NCBI GenBank assembly: GCA_963626805.1
Contig: CAVFXS010000059.1
Span: 1-62,498 of the forward strand
Direction of reading: 5' to 3'
From: CAG-632 sp963626805
GTDB taxonomy: Bacteria; Bacillota; Clostridia; Lachnospirales; Lachnospiraceae
DNA: 62,498 nucleotides
The notes beneath the pieces were generated by a model. The model saw only the letters and a list, made by a program, of their open reading frames with translations, was not told the origin of the DNA and did not search any database. How positions within the stretch are numbered: the stretch's first letter is position 1; each line of letters starts with the position of its first letter. The translations under genes and the position numbers were made by a program. Of the stretch, positions 47,518 to 57,557 are shown in pieces.

Positions 47518-50500
47518 ATGCCCAAGTTTAGCGTAAAAAAGCCATATACCGTTCTGGTGGGAGTCATAGCATTGCTGGTATTTGGTTTTGTAACATTCAG
47601 TAAGTTATCAACAGATCTGCTTCCGGAGATGGAACTGCCGTATGTTGTAGTAATTACAACCTATCCCGGTGCAGCGCCGGAACGTGTGGAGAGTCAGGTG
47701 ACGGAGGTGCTGGAGTCATCACTGGGAACGGTGAATGGTGTAGAGAATCTGACCAGTACATCCAGTGAGAATTACAGTATGCTGACACTGGAGTTTTCAG
47801 AGGGAACCAATATGGACAGTGCTATGATAGATCTGTCAACAGCCCTTGATCAGGTGACACTCCCGGATAAATGCGGAAAGCCGATGCTGTTGGAGATATC
47901 CATGGATATGATGCCGACCATGCAGGTGACGGTGGATTATGATGATATGGACATTTATGAGCTGAGTGAATTCGCGGATAATACACTGATCCCATATCTG
48001 GAAAGACAGACCGGTGTTGCCAGTGTTACCGGTATGGGTCTGGTAGACGAGATGGTAGAGGTTCGTCTGGATAAAGAGAAGGTAGATGATTTAAATGATC
48101 GGCTGGCGGCACATGTCGATGATTCGCTGGCGGAAGCAAAGGATAAATTAGACAGTGCCAGTGCGGAGCTGAACAGTGCACAGAGCAAGATAGATGAAGG
48201 AAAGAAGACCTTGGAGGACCAGCAGAACAGTACATCTTCGGAGCTGGCAAAGGGGAGCCAGATGCTGGATGAGGCAATGGCGACCAGAGCTGCCTACAGT
48301 GCACAGCTGACCAGCCTTCAGGCAAGCAAGGCGGCATTACAGGCTGAGCAGAAGGCATATGAGGATGCGAAGATTGAAGAAACCTATGCACAGCTGAACA
48401 CCATGTTTGATGGAATCCACACAGTGGCGGAAAGCATGGGAAAGGGCGATACCGTTCCGACAGATATTGTGGATGCTTATACACATCCGGAGAAGCTGCA
48501 GGCATTTGTTCAGATGCTGGAGCAGTTGAAGGCTATGCAGGGCATGCCGGGTGTCCCGGAAATCTCCGACGCACAGCTGGAACAGATGAAGGGACTGACA
48601 GCAGACAGTCTGAAACAGATCGATACCGCGCATAAGCGGATACCGGAGATCGCAGAAGCACTGAATAATCTGGAGATTGAGATTGCAGCCGCACAGGCGA
48701 TTCTGGATAATGTAAATGCACAGACACAGCAGGCAGCAGACAGCTATGCAGCAATGGAAGAGGGAAAGATCTCTGCGGCAGCCGGATTCGGTGCGGCCAG
48801 TGCAGAGCTTTCGGCAGCACAGCAGGCATTGGATGACGGTAAGACAGAAATAGAGGATGCAAGGAAATCCTATGAGTCAGCCAAGGAAACAGCACTGAAA
48901 AATGCCAATCTGGACTCCTTATTAAGTCTGGATACATTATCAAACCTGATTTCGGCACAGAACTTCTCAATGCCGGCCGGCTATATTTATGAAGGGGATG
49001 CACAGTATCTGTTAAGAGTCGGAGATGAATTCGCAGATATGGATGAACTCCAGAATGCATTGCTTTGTGATATTGACGGAATCGGTGAAATCCGTCTGAA
49101 GGATGTAGCAGCGATCACCATGATTGATAATTCGGCAGACAGTTATGCCAAGGTAAACGGAAACGAGGCAATTATCCTGGCAATCTATAAAGCAAGTACA
49201 GCCGGAACGGCCAGTGTATCTGACCGGTGCAATGAGGCGATTGCAGATATGGTGGATGAGTATCCGGGCTTACATATTCTGAACCTGATGGATCAGGGCG
49301 AGTATATTGATATGATCATTAAGTCTGTACTTTCCAACCTGGTTGTAGGTGCGGTTCTGGCAATCATCATTCTGGCGATTTTCTTAAAGGATGCAAAGCC
49401 GACGATCGTAGTCGCATTCAGCATTCCGCTGAGTGTATTGTTTGCTATGGTGCTGATGTATTTCAGTGGCATGACGATGAATATCATATCGCTTTCGGGT
49501 CTGGCACTCGGTGTCGGTATGCTGGTAGATAATTCCATAGTTGTAATTGAGAACATCTACCGATTGAGAAACAAGGGAATCCCATCTGCCCGGGCGGCAG
49601 TTATGGGAGCGAATCAGGTGGCAGGTGCGATCATTGCATCTACCCTCACGACGATCTGTGTATTTCTTCCGATGGTGTTTGCAACCGGAATTGCGAAGCA
49701 GCTCCTGCCGGATATGGCATGGACGATCGCATTCAGTCTGGTTGCCAGTCTGATCGTGGCGTTGACTGTGGTACCGAGTATGAGTGCAACAGTCCTGAAG
49801 AATACAAAGACAAAATCCCATCGGTGGTTTGATGCTGTGATTCGTGGATATGAGAAAGCACTTCGTTTCTGCCTGAAGCGGAAATGGCTGCCGATCACAC
49901 TGGCAGTGATATTACTGGCCGGTAGTGTGTTCCAGGCATTCCGGACCGGACTGGTGCTGATTCCTTCCATGGGAAGTAATCAGATGTCGGTTTCTATCAC
50001 GACGGATCCGGATAATTCCGATCAGGAGAATTATGCACTTGCGGATGAGGCAATGGAGCGACTCATGGCGATCGATGGTGTAGAGACGGTCGGAGCAATG
50101 ACCCAGAGTTCTATGAGCATTGCCAGCACCTCCGATGCAACGAATAGTTTCTATTTCTATATTCTGGTATCCGATAAGGCGGCAAAGAACAATGCTGCAG
50201 TCGGAAAGCAGATGGAGGATGCACTTGCGGATATGGATCTGCAGGATGTAAATGTATCTCTGTCCAACATGGATATGTCCAGTCTGATGGGCAGCGGTAT
50301 GCAGGTGGATATCTATGGCTCGGATCTGGATGCTATGCTGCAGGTATCCGAGGATGTGAAAGGCATTCTGGAAGAAGTCGGCGGTATGGAGGATATTTCC
50401 AATGGACAGGAAGAGGGAGATACCCAGCTGAAGATTCTGGTGGATAAAGATAAGGCAATGGAATATAATCTGACGGTGGCGCAGATTTATGCGGAGATTG

Positions 50501-51519
50501 CCGGTTCCCTGACGACCGAGAATACAGCAACCACGCTGACAATGAATGGAAAAGATTATAATGTGATCGTGGTTGATGAGACTAATACGGTTGATAAGAA
50601 CAATGTAATGGATTATGAGTTTGAGGTAAATACGACGGATGAGGCTGGTAACCAGACAACCGAGGAGCATAAGCTCAGTGAGTTTGCAAGCCTGGAGGAA
50701 AGCGAGAGTGTTGCATCGATCGGCCGTGAGAATCAGACACGGTATCTGAGTGTTACCGCAACAACGATGGATGGATATAATACGACACTTCTGGCAAGAC
50801 AGGTACAGGATAAATTAGATCAGTATCAGACTCCGGATGGCATTACGATTAAGATCGGTGGTGAAAGTGAATCCGTGAATGATGCGTTAAAGGATATGCT
50901 TCTGATGATCCTGCTGGCAATCGTGCTGATCTATCTGGTTATGGTGGCACAGTTCCAGAATCTGGTTTCTCCGTTTATCGTATTGCTGACGATACCGCTT
51001 GCGTTTACGGGAGGTTTCCTGGCACTGCTGATCAGCGGGGAAGAGATCTCACTGATCTGTCTGATGGGCTTCCTGGTATTGTCCGGTGTCATTGTAAATA
51101 ACGGTATTGTGTTTGTGGATTATGTAAATCAGCTTCGAATCGGCGGTATGGAGAAGCGGGAAGCACTGGTTGAAGCCGGCAAGACCCGTATGAGACCAAT
51201 CCTGATGACTGCATTGACGACCATCCTTGCAATGTCTACCATGGCATTCAGTACCGATATGGCATCCCAGATGGGAAAGGGCATGTCGATCGTAGTCATC
51301 GGCGGTTTGACCTATGGTACATTAATGACATTGTTTATTGTTCCGGTATTTTATGATATTATTTACCGGAAGAAAGAAATGAAGGTCATAGATATCGGAG
51401 ACGAGGAAACCCTGAAAGCAGATGAGGCTGCAATGGCAGAGGGAATCGGTGATGTGGATGTAGAAGAAGCATCGGAGAATCCGACAACAGAAAGCAATGG
51501 AGAGGATAGACATGAGTAA
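47518..51519 (+). CDS. RND-family (HAE1-like) efflux permease with coiled-coil insertion
   Basis: 1333 residues. Proton-driven RND pumps export drugs, lipids or surfactants; SwrC is a Gram-positive example. Family parts: VGVIALLVFGFVTFSKLSTD in helix 1, PEMELPYVVVITTYPGAAPE, TM4 LSGLALGVGMLVDNSIVVIE with its two central Asp/Asn, and repeat-2 LSGVIVNNGIVFVDYVNQLR. The first outer loop carries an additional region at about residues 200-460 of heptad-rich coiled coil (LAEAKDKLDSASAELNSAQS), roughly 270 residues longer than standard RND proteins. No adaptor (MFP) gene is adjacent. The C-terminal tail is acidic. The next gene overlaps by 8 bases. Confidence 0.92.
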   Translation: MPKFSVKKPYTVLVGVIALLVFGFVTFSKLSTDLLPEMELPYVVVITTYPGAAPERVESQVTEVLESSLGTVNGVENLTSTSSENYSMLTLEFSEGTNMDSAMIDLSTALDQVTLPDKCGKPMLLEISMDMMPTMQVTVDYDDMDIYELSEFADNTLIPYLERQTGVASVTGMGLVDEMVEVRLDKEKVDDLNDRLAAHVDDSLAEAKDKLDSASAELNSAQSKIDEGKKTLEDQQNSTSSELAKGSQMLDEAMATRAAYSAQLTSLQASKAALQAEQKAYEDAKIEETYAQLNTMFDGIHTVAESMGKGDTVPTDIVDAYTHPEKLQAFVQMLEQLKAMQGMPGVPEISDAQLEQMKGLTADSLKQIDTAHKRIPEIAEALNNLEIEIAAAQAILDNVNAQTQQAADSYAAMEEGKISAAAGFGAASAELSAAQQALDDGKTEIEDARKSYESAKETALKNANLDSLLSLDTLSNLISAQNFSMPAGYIYEGDAQYLLRVGDEFADMDELQNALLCDIDGIGEIRLKDVAAITMIDNSADSYAKVNGNEAIILAIYKASTAGTASVSDRCNEAIADMVDEYPGLHILNLMDQGEYIDMIIKSVLSNLVVGAVLAIIILAIFLKDAKPTIVVAFSIPLSVLFAMVLMYFSGMTMNIISLSGLALGVGMLVDNSIVVIENIYRLRNKGIPSARAAVMGANQVAGAIIASTLTTICVFLPMVFATGIAKQLLPDMAWTIAFSLVASLIVALTVVPSMSATVLKNTKTKSHRWFDAVIRGYEKALRFCLKRKWLPITLAVILLAGSVFQAFRTGLVLIPSMGSNQMSVSITTDPDNSDQENYALADEAMERLMAIDGVETVGAMTQSSMSIASTSDATNSFYFYILVSDKAAKNNAAVGKQMEDALADMDLQDVNVSLSNMDMSSLMGSGMQVDIYGSDLDAMLQVSEDVKGILEEVGGMEDISNGQEEGDTQLKILVDKDKAMEYNLTVAQIYAEIAGSLTTENTATTLTMNGKDYNVIVVDETNTVDKNNVMDYEFEVNTTDEAGNQTTEEHKLSEFASLEESESVASIGRENQTRYLSVTATTMDGYNTTLLARQVQDKLDQYQTPDGITIKIGGESESVNDALKDMLLMILLAIVLIYLVMVAQFQNLVSPFIVLLTIPLAFTGGFLALLISGEEISLICLMGFLVLSGVIVNNGIVFVDYVNQLRIGGMEKREALVEAGKTRMRPILMTALTTILAMSTMAFSTDMASQMGKGMSIVVIGGLTYGTLMTLFIVPVFYDIIYRKKEMKVIDIGDEETLKADEAAMAEGIGDVDVEEASENPTTESNGEDRHE

Positions 51520-52252
51520 GTTAAAAGCAGTGATATTAGCAGCAGGAAAAGGCACCCGTATGAAATCGGATCTGCCAAAGGTGCTGCATGAAATCAACGG
51601 AAAGCCAATGGTAGAATATGTAATAGAAGCGGCAAGAGCGGCAGGTGCGGAAGAAATCTGTCTGGTGGTCGGACATAAGGCAGAAATGGTGAAGGAACGA
51701 GTGGGAGATGGCGTTACCTATGTACTGCAGGAGCAGCAGCTGGGTACCGGTCATGCGGTGAAATGTGCCATGGACTTTATCGGTACGGAGGGTGATACCA
51801 TGATCCTGTGTGGAGACACGCCGATCATTACCGGTAAGACACTGGATGAACTGATCGCCTATCACCGGTTATATGATCTGAAGGTAACGGTGCTGTCAAC
51901 GATTCTGGAGGATGCGACCGGATACGGAAGAATCGTGCGGGATGCAGAAGGGAATTTTCTGCGAATTGTGGAGCAGAAGGATGCCACACCGGAGGAGCAG
52001 GCAATCCGGGAAATCAATTCCGGCATGTATGTATTTCAGTCTGCGGCACTTTCAGACAGCCTGACGAAGCTGAAGAATGAGAATGCACAGAAGGAATACT
52101 ATCTGACAGATACGATTGAGATCATTAACCGGGAGAATCAGACCGGCGGCATTGTTGTAGGAGCAATGGCTACGGAGAATGCGGATGAGACCCGTGGAGT
52201 GAATACAACGGAGCAGCTGGCAGAGGCAGCAGAGATCATAAATCACCGATAG
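51512..52252 (+). CDS. GlmU-like UDP-GlcNAc pyrophosphorylase domain, acetyltransferase half absent
   Basis: 246 residues from ATG 51512 (GAGAGGATAG as RBS, inside the RND gene). The uridylyltransferase half of GlmU is clear: AVILAAGKGTRMKSDLPKVLH, LQEQQLGTGHAVKCAM, ILCGDTPIITGKTL, EQKDATPEEQAIREINSGMY and RGVNTTEQL. Bifunctional GlmU is about 450 residues with a beta-helix acetyltransferase; this protein stops right after domain 1 and a hairpin follows. The position before pth and mfd is where glmU sits in many Clostridia. Acetylation must be done by another enzyme, or a full GlmU exists elsewhere. Confidence 0.88.
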   Translation: MSKLKAVILAAGKGTRMKSDLPKVLHEINGKPMVEYVIEAARAAGAEEICLVVGHKAEMVKERVGDGVTYVLQEQQLGTGHAVKCAMDFIGTEGDTMILCGDTPIITGKTLDELIAYHRLYDLKVTVLSTILEDATGYGRIVRDAEGNFLRIVEQKDATPEEQAIREINSGMYVFQSAALSDSLTKLKNENAQKEYYLTDTIEIINRENQTGGIVVGAMATENADETRGVNTTEQLAEAAEIINHR

Positions 52253-52256
52253 GTAA

Positions 52257-52276
52257 GGAGGCATGAAAATGCCTCC
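52257..52276 (+). terminator. GAAA-tetraloop hairpin after the GlmU-like gene
   Basis: GGAGGCAT and ATGCCTCC pair as a perfect 8-bp stem capped by the stable GAAA loop, 4 bases after the stop codon. The following CTTGTAATTT is only moderately T-rich, so termination may be partial. The remaining bases up to pth (52277-52373) show nothing further. Confidence 0.6.
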
Positions 52277-52373
52277 CTTGTAATTTATCAGAAGCTGTGG
52301 TACATTTAACTGATGTAGGAAAACAGATGTAGCATGGATTAGAGACAGGATGATTCAGAAGGAGAACCCCGAT

Positions 52374-52940
52374 ATGAAGATCATTGCAGGACTTGGAAAT
52401 CCGACGAAGGAATACGAAGGAACGAGACATAATATTGGATTTTCGGTGATAGACAAGCTGGCTGATAAATATAATATAAGTATGAACGAGAAGAAACACA
52501 AGGCAATCTGCGGAAAAGGAATGATCGAGGGTGAAAAGGTAATACTCTTAAAGCCACAGACCTATATGAACCTGAGTGGAGAAAGCGTTGTCGATGCAGT
52601 GAATTTCTATAAGGTAGCTCCGGAAGAGGATGTGATCATCATTTATGATGATATTGATCTGGATGTAGGAAAGCTGCGGATTCGGGCAAAGGGCAGTGCC
52701 GGTGGACATAACGGGATGAAGAATATTATTGCACATCTTGGAACACAGGTATTCCCGAGGATTCGGGTCGGAGTCGGTGCGAAGCCGAAGGACTGGGATC
52801 TGGCGGATTATGTACTGGGACGGTTTCCGAAAGAAGAGCTGCCGGAGATTGAGGCAGGACGGGAAACTGCCTGTGAAGCGGTGAAGATCATAGTTTCACA
52901 GGGAACAGAAGCAGCAATGAATCGAATAAATGGAAGGTAA
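52374..52940 (+). CDS. pth: Peptidyl-tRNA hydrolase
   Basis: 188 residues from ATG 52374 (AAGGAG 9 bases upstream); an in-frame ATG at 52350 would add 8 residues not expected in the family. Pth frees tRNA from peptidyl-tRNA dropped by the ribosome. MKIIAGLGNPTKEYEGTRHN contains the substrate-binding Asn and catalytic His; PQTYMNLSGESV, YDDIDLDVGKLRIRAKGSAG and GHNGMKNII complete the active site. mfd follows after 5 bases, a common pair. Confidence 0.96.
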   Translation: MKIIAGLGNPTKEYEGTRHNIGFSVIDKLADKYNISMNEKKHKAICGKGMIEGEKVILLKPQTYMNLSGESVVDAVNFYKVAPEEDVIIIYDDIDLDVGKLRIRAKGSAGGHNGMKNIIAHLGTQVFPRIRVGVGAKPKDWDLADYVLGRFPKEELPEIEAGRETACEAVKIIVSQGTEAAMNRINGR

Positions 52941-52945
52941 TCAAA

Positions 52946-55900
52946 ATGAAAGCAATGACAGAGCCTGTTAAGGAGAGCAAGTCTTATCAGGCAATCTTGC
53001 AGGCGATGAACCGAAAAGGCTTTACAGCGGTATCTGGTTTGACAGATACCGCCTTTAGTTGTGCCATTCATTGTCTGGGAGCAGGAAAAAAATATCGACT
53101 GATCATCACATATGGAGAGCAGCGGGCAAAGCAGCTGGAAGAGAACTATCGCTTCTTTGACCGGAACGTGTATGTATATCCGGCTAAGGATGTGCTGTTC
53201 TACAGTGCGGATGTGCATGGAAATGCAATTGTCAGACAGCGGCTCGAGATTCTGAAACGGATCGTAGAGGAGGAAGACTCTACGATCATTTTCCCGGTGG
53301 AAGCCCTGATGGAACGGGTTCCGGGACTGGAGCATTTAAAGAAGAACCGGCATCTGATCCGGGTGGGAGACACGGTGGATGTGCAGGCGTTCAGTCAGAT
53401 CATGACGGCATTTGGTTACGAGAAACGGGATGCGGTAGAGGAGCCGGGACAGTATGCAGTTCGTGGCGGCATTCTGGATGTTTATCCGCTGACAGAGGAC
53501 TGTCCATACCGGATAGAGCTATGGGGCGATGAGGTGGATTCCCTGCGGAGCTTTGATGTGGAGAGTCAGCGTTCGATTGAGGAAGTGAAAGAGCTGCTGA
53601 TCTATCCGGCGACAGAGATCGTACTGAGTGACAGCCGGATTGCGGCAGGCCTGAAGAAGATTGAGACAGAGCATAAGAAATGTGCCAAGGCATTGAAGGA
53701 GGCGTTTCAGACAGAGGCATATGCCAGATTGAACCGGACGATCGCCTCACTTCGGGAGGAGTTAACAGAGCTGCATGAAGCAGTGGGCATTGACAGTTAT
53801 CTGCCTTATTTCTACAGCAATCTGGTGTCAATTCTGGATTATTTTCCGGAGGATACCTGTGTATTTATAGACGAGCCGAAGCGAATCGAAGAGAGTGCGG
53901 ATGCATACCAGCTGGAGTTTCAGGAAAATATGAAAACCAGACTGGAGGGCGGTTATATTCTTCCGGGGCAGATGGAGCTGCTTTTGAATATGGAAGATGT
54001 CCGGCATCGGCTGGAGAACCGGTCAGCAGTCCTAAATACCGCATTGATGCAGAATCTGGAAGAGAAATGGGGAAAGATTCCGACGATCCAGTGGGAATCA
54101 AAGCAGGTGCAGTCCTATGACAATCATTTCGAGCTTCTGGTGAAGAATGTGCAGGCGTGGAAAAAGAAGAAATATCGGATAATCATTCTCTGTTCTTCCG
54201 GTACCAGAGCACAGCGAATCGCGGCAGAGTTTGATGACTATGAGATCTCGGCGTTTTACAGTGAAACGCTGGATCGGGAGCTTCAGCCCGGAGAAGTCAT
54301 GGTGGCAGCGGGCCGACTGAATAAGGGATTTGAATTCCCGGACGAGAAGCTGGCGGTCGTAAGCGAGGGTGATATTTTCCAGACCGGAGAGCGGAGCCGC
54401 AGGAAGCGGATGAAACCGCAGTACAGCGGAGAAAAGATTAACAGCTTTGCGGATATTTCTGTGGGCGATTATGTAGTTCATGAGAATCATGGTATTGGTA
54501 TTTACCGTGGAATTGAGAAGATAGAGGTTGATAAGGTCGCAAAGGACTATATCACGATTGAGTATAAGGATAACAGTAAACTATATATTCTGGCATCCCA
54601 GCTGGATCTGATCCAGAAATATTCCAGCAAGGACGGAGCCCGACCGAAAATCGATAAGCTGGGCGGTACGTCATGGCAGGCGACAAAGACCCGGGTAAAA
54701 GGACATGTGGCAGGCATTGCGAAGGAACTGGTGAACCTCTATGCGGTACGGCAGGAGAAGGAAGGCTTTGCATATTCTCCGGATACCGTATGGCAGAAAG
54801 AGTTTGAGGAAGCATTTCCTTATGAAGAGACCGATGACCAGCTGCGGGCGATCGCCGAGACGAAAGAGGACATGGAGAGTCATCGTATCATGGACCGGCT
54901 GATCTGCGGGGATGTCGGATACGGTAAAACCGAGGTTGCAATCCGAGCGGCATTCAAGGCGGTGCAGGATGGCAGGCAGGTGGCATATCTGGTTCCGACT
55001 ACGATCCTGGCGCAGCAGCACTTTGCAACGTTTCTGGAACGGATGCGGAATTATCCGGTGACCGTTAAGATGATGTCCCGGTTCTGTACACCGACCGAGC
55101 AGAAGAAGATCATCAGCGGATTGAAGGATGGTTCGGTGGACATTGTGATCGGAACCCATCGGCTATTGTCCAAGGATCTGGTATATAAGAATCTGGGATT
55201 GCTGGTCATTGATGAGGAGCAGCGATTTGGTGTCGCACATAAGGAGAAGATCAAGCAGATCAAGAAGGATGTGGATGTGCTGACCCTGACGGCAACTCCG
55301 ATTCCGAGAACGCTGCACATGAGTCTGATTGGAATCCGCAGCATGAGTATTCTGGAGGAACCTCCGGTAGATCGGCAGGCAATCCAGACCTATGTGCTCG
55401 AATATAATCCGGAGCTGGTGCGGGAAGCAATCAACCGGGAACTGGTGCGCGGCGGTCAGGTGTATTATGTGTATAACCGGGTGAATGATATTGATCTGGT
55501 AACTGCGAAGCTGCAGGAGCTGTTGCCGGAAGCCAGAATCGCCTATGCACACGGGCAGATGAAGGAGCGGGAGCTGGAAACGATCATGTACCAGTTTATT
55601 AACGGAGAGATCGATGTACTGGTTACAACAACCATTATTGAAACCGGTCTGGATATTTCCAATGTAAATACCATGATCATTCAGGATGCTGAGAATTTCG
55701 GCCTGTCGCAGCTCTATCAGCTACGGGGACGTGTAGGACGGTCTAACCGCCGAGCTTCTGCATTTCTGATGTACCGGAAGGATAAGATGCTGAAGGAGAC
55801 TGCGGAGAAGCGGTTACAGGCTATCCGGGAGTTTACGGATCTGGGTTCCGGATACCGGATCGCATTGCGGGATCTGGAGATCCGGGGAGCCGGAAATCTT

Positions 55901-56467
55901 CTGGGGGAAGACCAGTCCGGACATATGGAAGCTGTGGGTTATGACCTGTATTGCAAGATGTTGAATGACGCTATCCGGGAGCAGAAGGGTGAAGTGGTAG
56001 AGGAGACCTTTGAGACCACGATCGATCTGCCGATCGATGCTTATATCCCGGCCACCTATGTGAAAAATGAGTTTACCAAGCTGGAATTATATAAGCGGAT
56101 TGCGGGTGTTGCCAGTCAGGAAGCACTGGAGGATATGCAGGATGAGCTGACGGATCGGTTTGGTGAGCCGCCGATGGCAGTGATGAACCTGCTTCAGATC
56201 GCATTACTGAAGGCGAAAGCCCATGATGCTTATATTGCCGAGATTTCAGAAAAGGGTGATGCACTTCATTTTGTGATGTATCCGAAAGCAAAGGTACAGA
56301 CGGAACGAATCGATGAGTTCATGAAGCAGTATCGGGGCAAAATGAAGATGAATGTGGCAAGGGAGCCTACATTTGTGCTGAATGTGAAGGGTATAAATAA
56401 GAAAGAACGCTTAAATTGTGTAGAAAGTGTGATAAATGAGGTCCATCTATTGATAGATCGACAGTAA
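52946..56467 (+). CDS. mfd: Transcription-repair coupling factor
   Basis: 1173 residues, full length. Mfd removes RNA polymerase stalled at DNA damage and recruits UvrA. Order: UvrB-like N-terminal module (AYAVRGGILDVYPL-like GQYAVRGGILDVYPLTEDC), RNA-polymerase interaction domain (VGDYVVHENHGIGIYRGIEK), then helicase motifs GDVGYGKTEVAIRAAF (Walker A), VIDEEQRFG (DEEQ box), TLTATPIPRTLHM, TTIIETGLDISNVNTMII, LRGRVGRSNRRASAF, and the C-terminal TRCF domain. It forms an operon with pth. Confidence 0.97.
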   Translation: MKAMTEPVKESKSYQAILQAMNRKGFTAVSGLTDTAFSCAIHCLGAGKKYRLIITYGEQRAKQLEENYRFFDRNVYVYPAKDVLFYSADVHGNAIVRQRLEILKRIVEEEDSTIIFPVEALMERVPGLEHLKKNRHLIRVGDTVDVQAFSQIMTAFGYEKRDAVEEPGQYAVRGGILDVYPLTEDCPYRIELWGDEVDSLRSFDVESQRSIEEVKELLIYPATEIVLSDSRIAAGLKKIETEHKKCAKALKEAFQTEAYARLNRTIASLREELTELHEAVGIDSYLPYFYSNLVSILDYFPEDTCVFIDEPKRIEESADAYQLEFQENMKTRLEGGYILPGQMELLLNMEDVRHRLENRSAVLNTALMQNLEEKWGKIPTIQWESKQVQSYDNHFELLVKNVQAWKKKKYRIIILCSSGTRAQRIAAEFDDYEISAFYSETLDRELQPGEVMVAAGRLNKGFEFPDEKLAVVSEGDIFQTGERSRRKRMKPQYSGEKINSFADISVGDYVVHENHGIGIYRGIEKIEVDKVAKDYITIEYKDNSKLYILASQLDLIQKYSSKDGARPKIDKLGGTSWQATKTRVKGHVAGIAKELVNLYAVRQEKEGFAYSPDTVWQKEFEEAFPYEETDDQLRAIAETKEDMESHRIMDRLICGDVGYGKTEVAIRAAFKAVQDGRQVAYLVPTTILAQQHFATFLERMRNYPVTVKMMSRFCTPTEQKKIISGLKDGSVDIVIGTHRLLSKDLVYKNLGLLVIDEEQRFGVAHKEKIKQIKKDVDVLTLTATPIPRTLHMSLIGIRSMSILEEPPVDRQAIQTYVLEYNPELVREAINRELVRGGQVYYVYNRVNDIDLVTAKLQELLPEARIAYAHGQMKERELETIMYQFINGEIDVLVTTTIIETGLDISNVNTMIIQDAENFGLSQLYQLRGRVGRSNRRASAFLMYRKDKMLKETAEKRLQAIREFTDLGSGYRIALRDLEIRGAGNLLGEDQSGHMEAVGYDLYCKMLNDAIREQKGEVVEETFETTIDLPIDAYIPATYVKNEFTKLELYKRIAGVASQEALEDMQDELTDRFGEPPMAVMNLLQIALLKAKAHDAYIAEISEKGDALHFVMYPKAKVQTERIDEFMKQYRGKMKMNVAREPTFVLNVKGINKKERLNCVESVINEVHLLIDRQ

Positions 56468-56509
56468 GAGTGGTAGTATAGAAACAAATTATAAAAAGGA
56501 GTATCACGG

Positions 56510-57535
56510 ATGAAAAAGAAGATATTAGCAATGATTATGATAATGACAATGAGCATTGCCACATTGTTGACCGGCTGCGGCGCGGCGGATGGTTCCGGTA
56601 ATTCCGGTGGCCAGTCCACAGGCAACAGTAGCAAGAACCCGGAAAAGGTTCTGGTTATGAAGGTCGGAGACCGGGAGATTTATTTGAATGCAGTGAATTA
56701 TTATGCACTCTCTGTTATAGAAGCAATGGGAATCACCGAGGGGACGGATATGTCAGCGGCCTATAACGATACGTATCCGACAATGGATGATGCGGTAAAG
56801 GCTCAGCTGTTACTGCAGATCCGTCAGACTGCAATTCTGTATCAGAAAGCAGAGGAAAAGGGAATCACTTTAAATGACGATCAGAAGAAGGAAGTAGAAG
56901 ACTTAGTTGCGCAGTATAAGGAAAAATATGATGCGGATACGCTGAAGAAGCTTGGAATTGATGATGCACTTCTGACAGAGATGTATACCCAGTATAAGGT
57001 GATCCGGACGATGGAGAATCAGATGGCATCTGAATTATCCGGTTCAGAAACAGAGGACTACGGAACGATTGAAACACTGGCATTCCCTACGGTAATACTG
57101 GATGGCTCCGGAAATGTAGTAACCGATGATGATGGGAACTATCAGTATCTTTCAGAAGAGGAGATGTCTCAGAAGAAGATACAGGCACAGGAGGCACTGG
57201 AAAAGGCTAAGAATGGTGAGTCATTTGAGGACCTGATCGAGGAGTATGATCTATCCTCTACATCCGGAACAACGCATGCAACAACTGCCAGTCTCCAGAC
57301 AACTTACGGACTGAAGGATGGTGAGATCAGTGATGTTCTGGAAGAGGATTTCGGTTATCTGATCGTTCATATGGTGAGCCAGAAGGATGATGATTATACA
57401 GGAATGGTAAAGACCTATAATTCGAACCAGGCTGTTCAGAATCAGGAAAGTCAGTGGTTCAACGATTACCAGATTTCAGATGATGATCTTGTACAGGATG
57501 TATGGGATGCATTTACATTCCAGGATTTTGTATAA
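56510..57535 (+). CDS. PpiC-type peptidyl-prolyl isomerase lipoprotein 1 (PrsA/SurA-like)
   Basis: 341 residues. A lipoprotein signal with lipobox LLTGC (Cys24) anchors it outside the membrane. SurA-N-like helices (DAVKAQLLLQIRQTAILYQK, KGITLNDDQKKEVEDLV) precede a short parvulin-like region (AQEALEKAKNGESFEDLIEE, then DVLEEDFGYLIVHMVSQ). It probably assists folding of exported proteins. The parvulin core is reduced, so isomerase activity is uncertain. RBS AAAAGGAG. A related lipoprotein gene follows 22 bases later. Confidence 0.85.
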   Translation: MKKKILAMIMIMTMSIATLLTGCGAADGSGNSGGQSTGNSSKNPEKVLVMKVGDREIYLNAVNYYALSVIEAMGITEGTDMSAAYNDTYPTMDDAVKAQLLLQIRQTAILYQKAEEKGITLNDDQKKEVEDLVAQYKEKYDADTLKKLGIDDALLTEMYTQYKVIRTMENQMASELSGSETEDYGTIETLAFPTVILDGSGNVVTDDDGNYQYLSEEEMSQKKIQAQEALEKAKNGESFEDLIEEYDLSSTSGTTHATTASLQTTYGLKDGEISDVLEEDFGYLIVHMVSQKDDDYTGMVKTYNSNQAVQNQESQWFNDYQISDDDLVQDVWDAFTFQDFV

Positions 57536-57557
57536 ATGTGAATGATGGAGGTTATCT

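Noticed and set aside
49912..50670. Minus-strand 252-codon ORF
   Set aside because: Antisense to the conserved porter domain of the RND permease; no RBS or recognisable motif.
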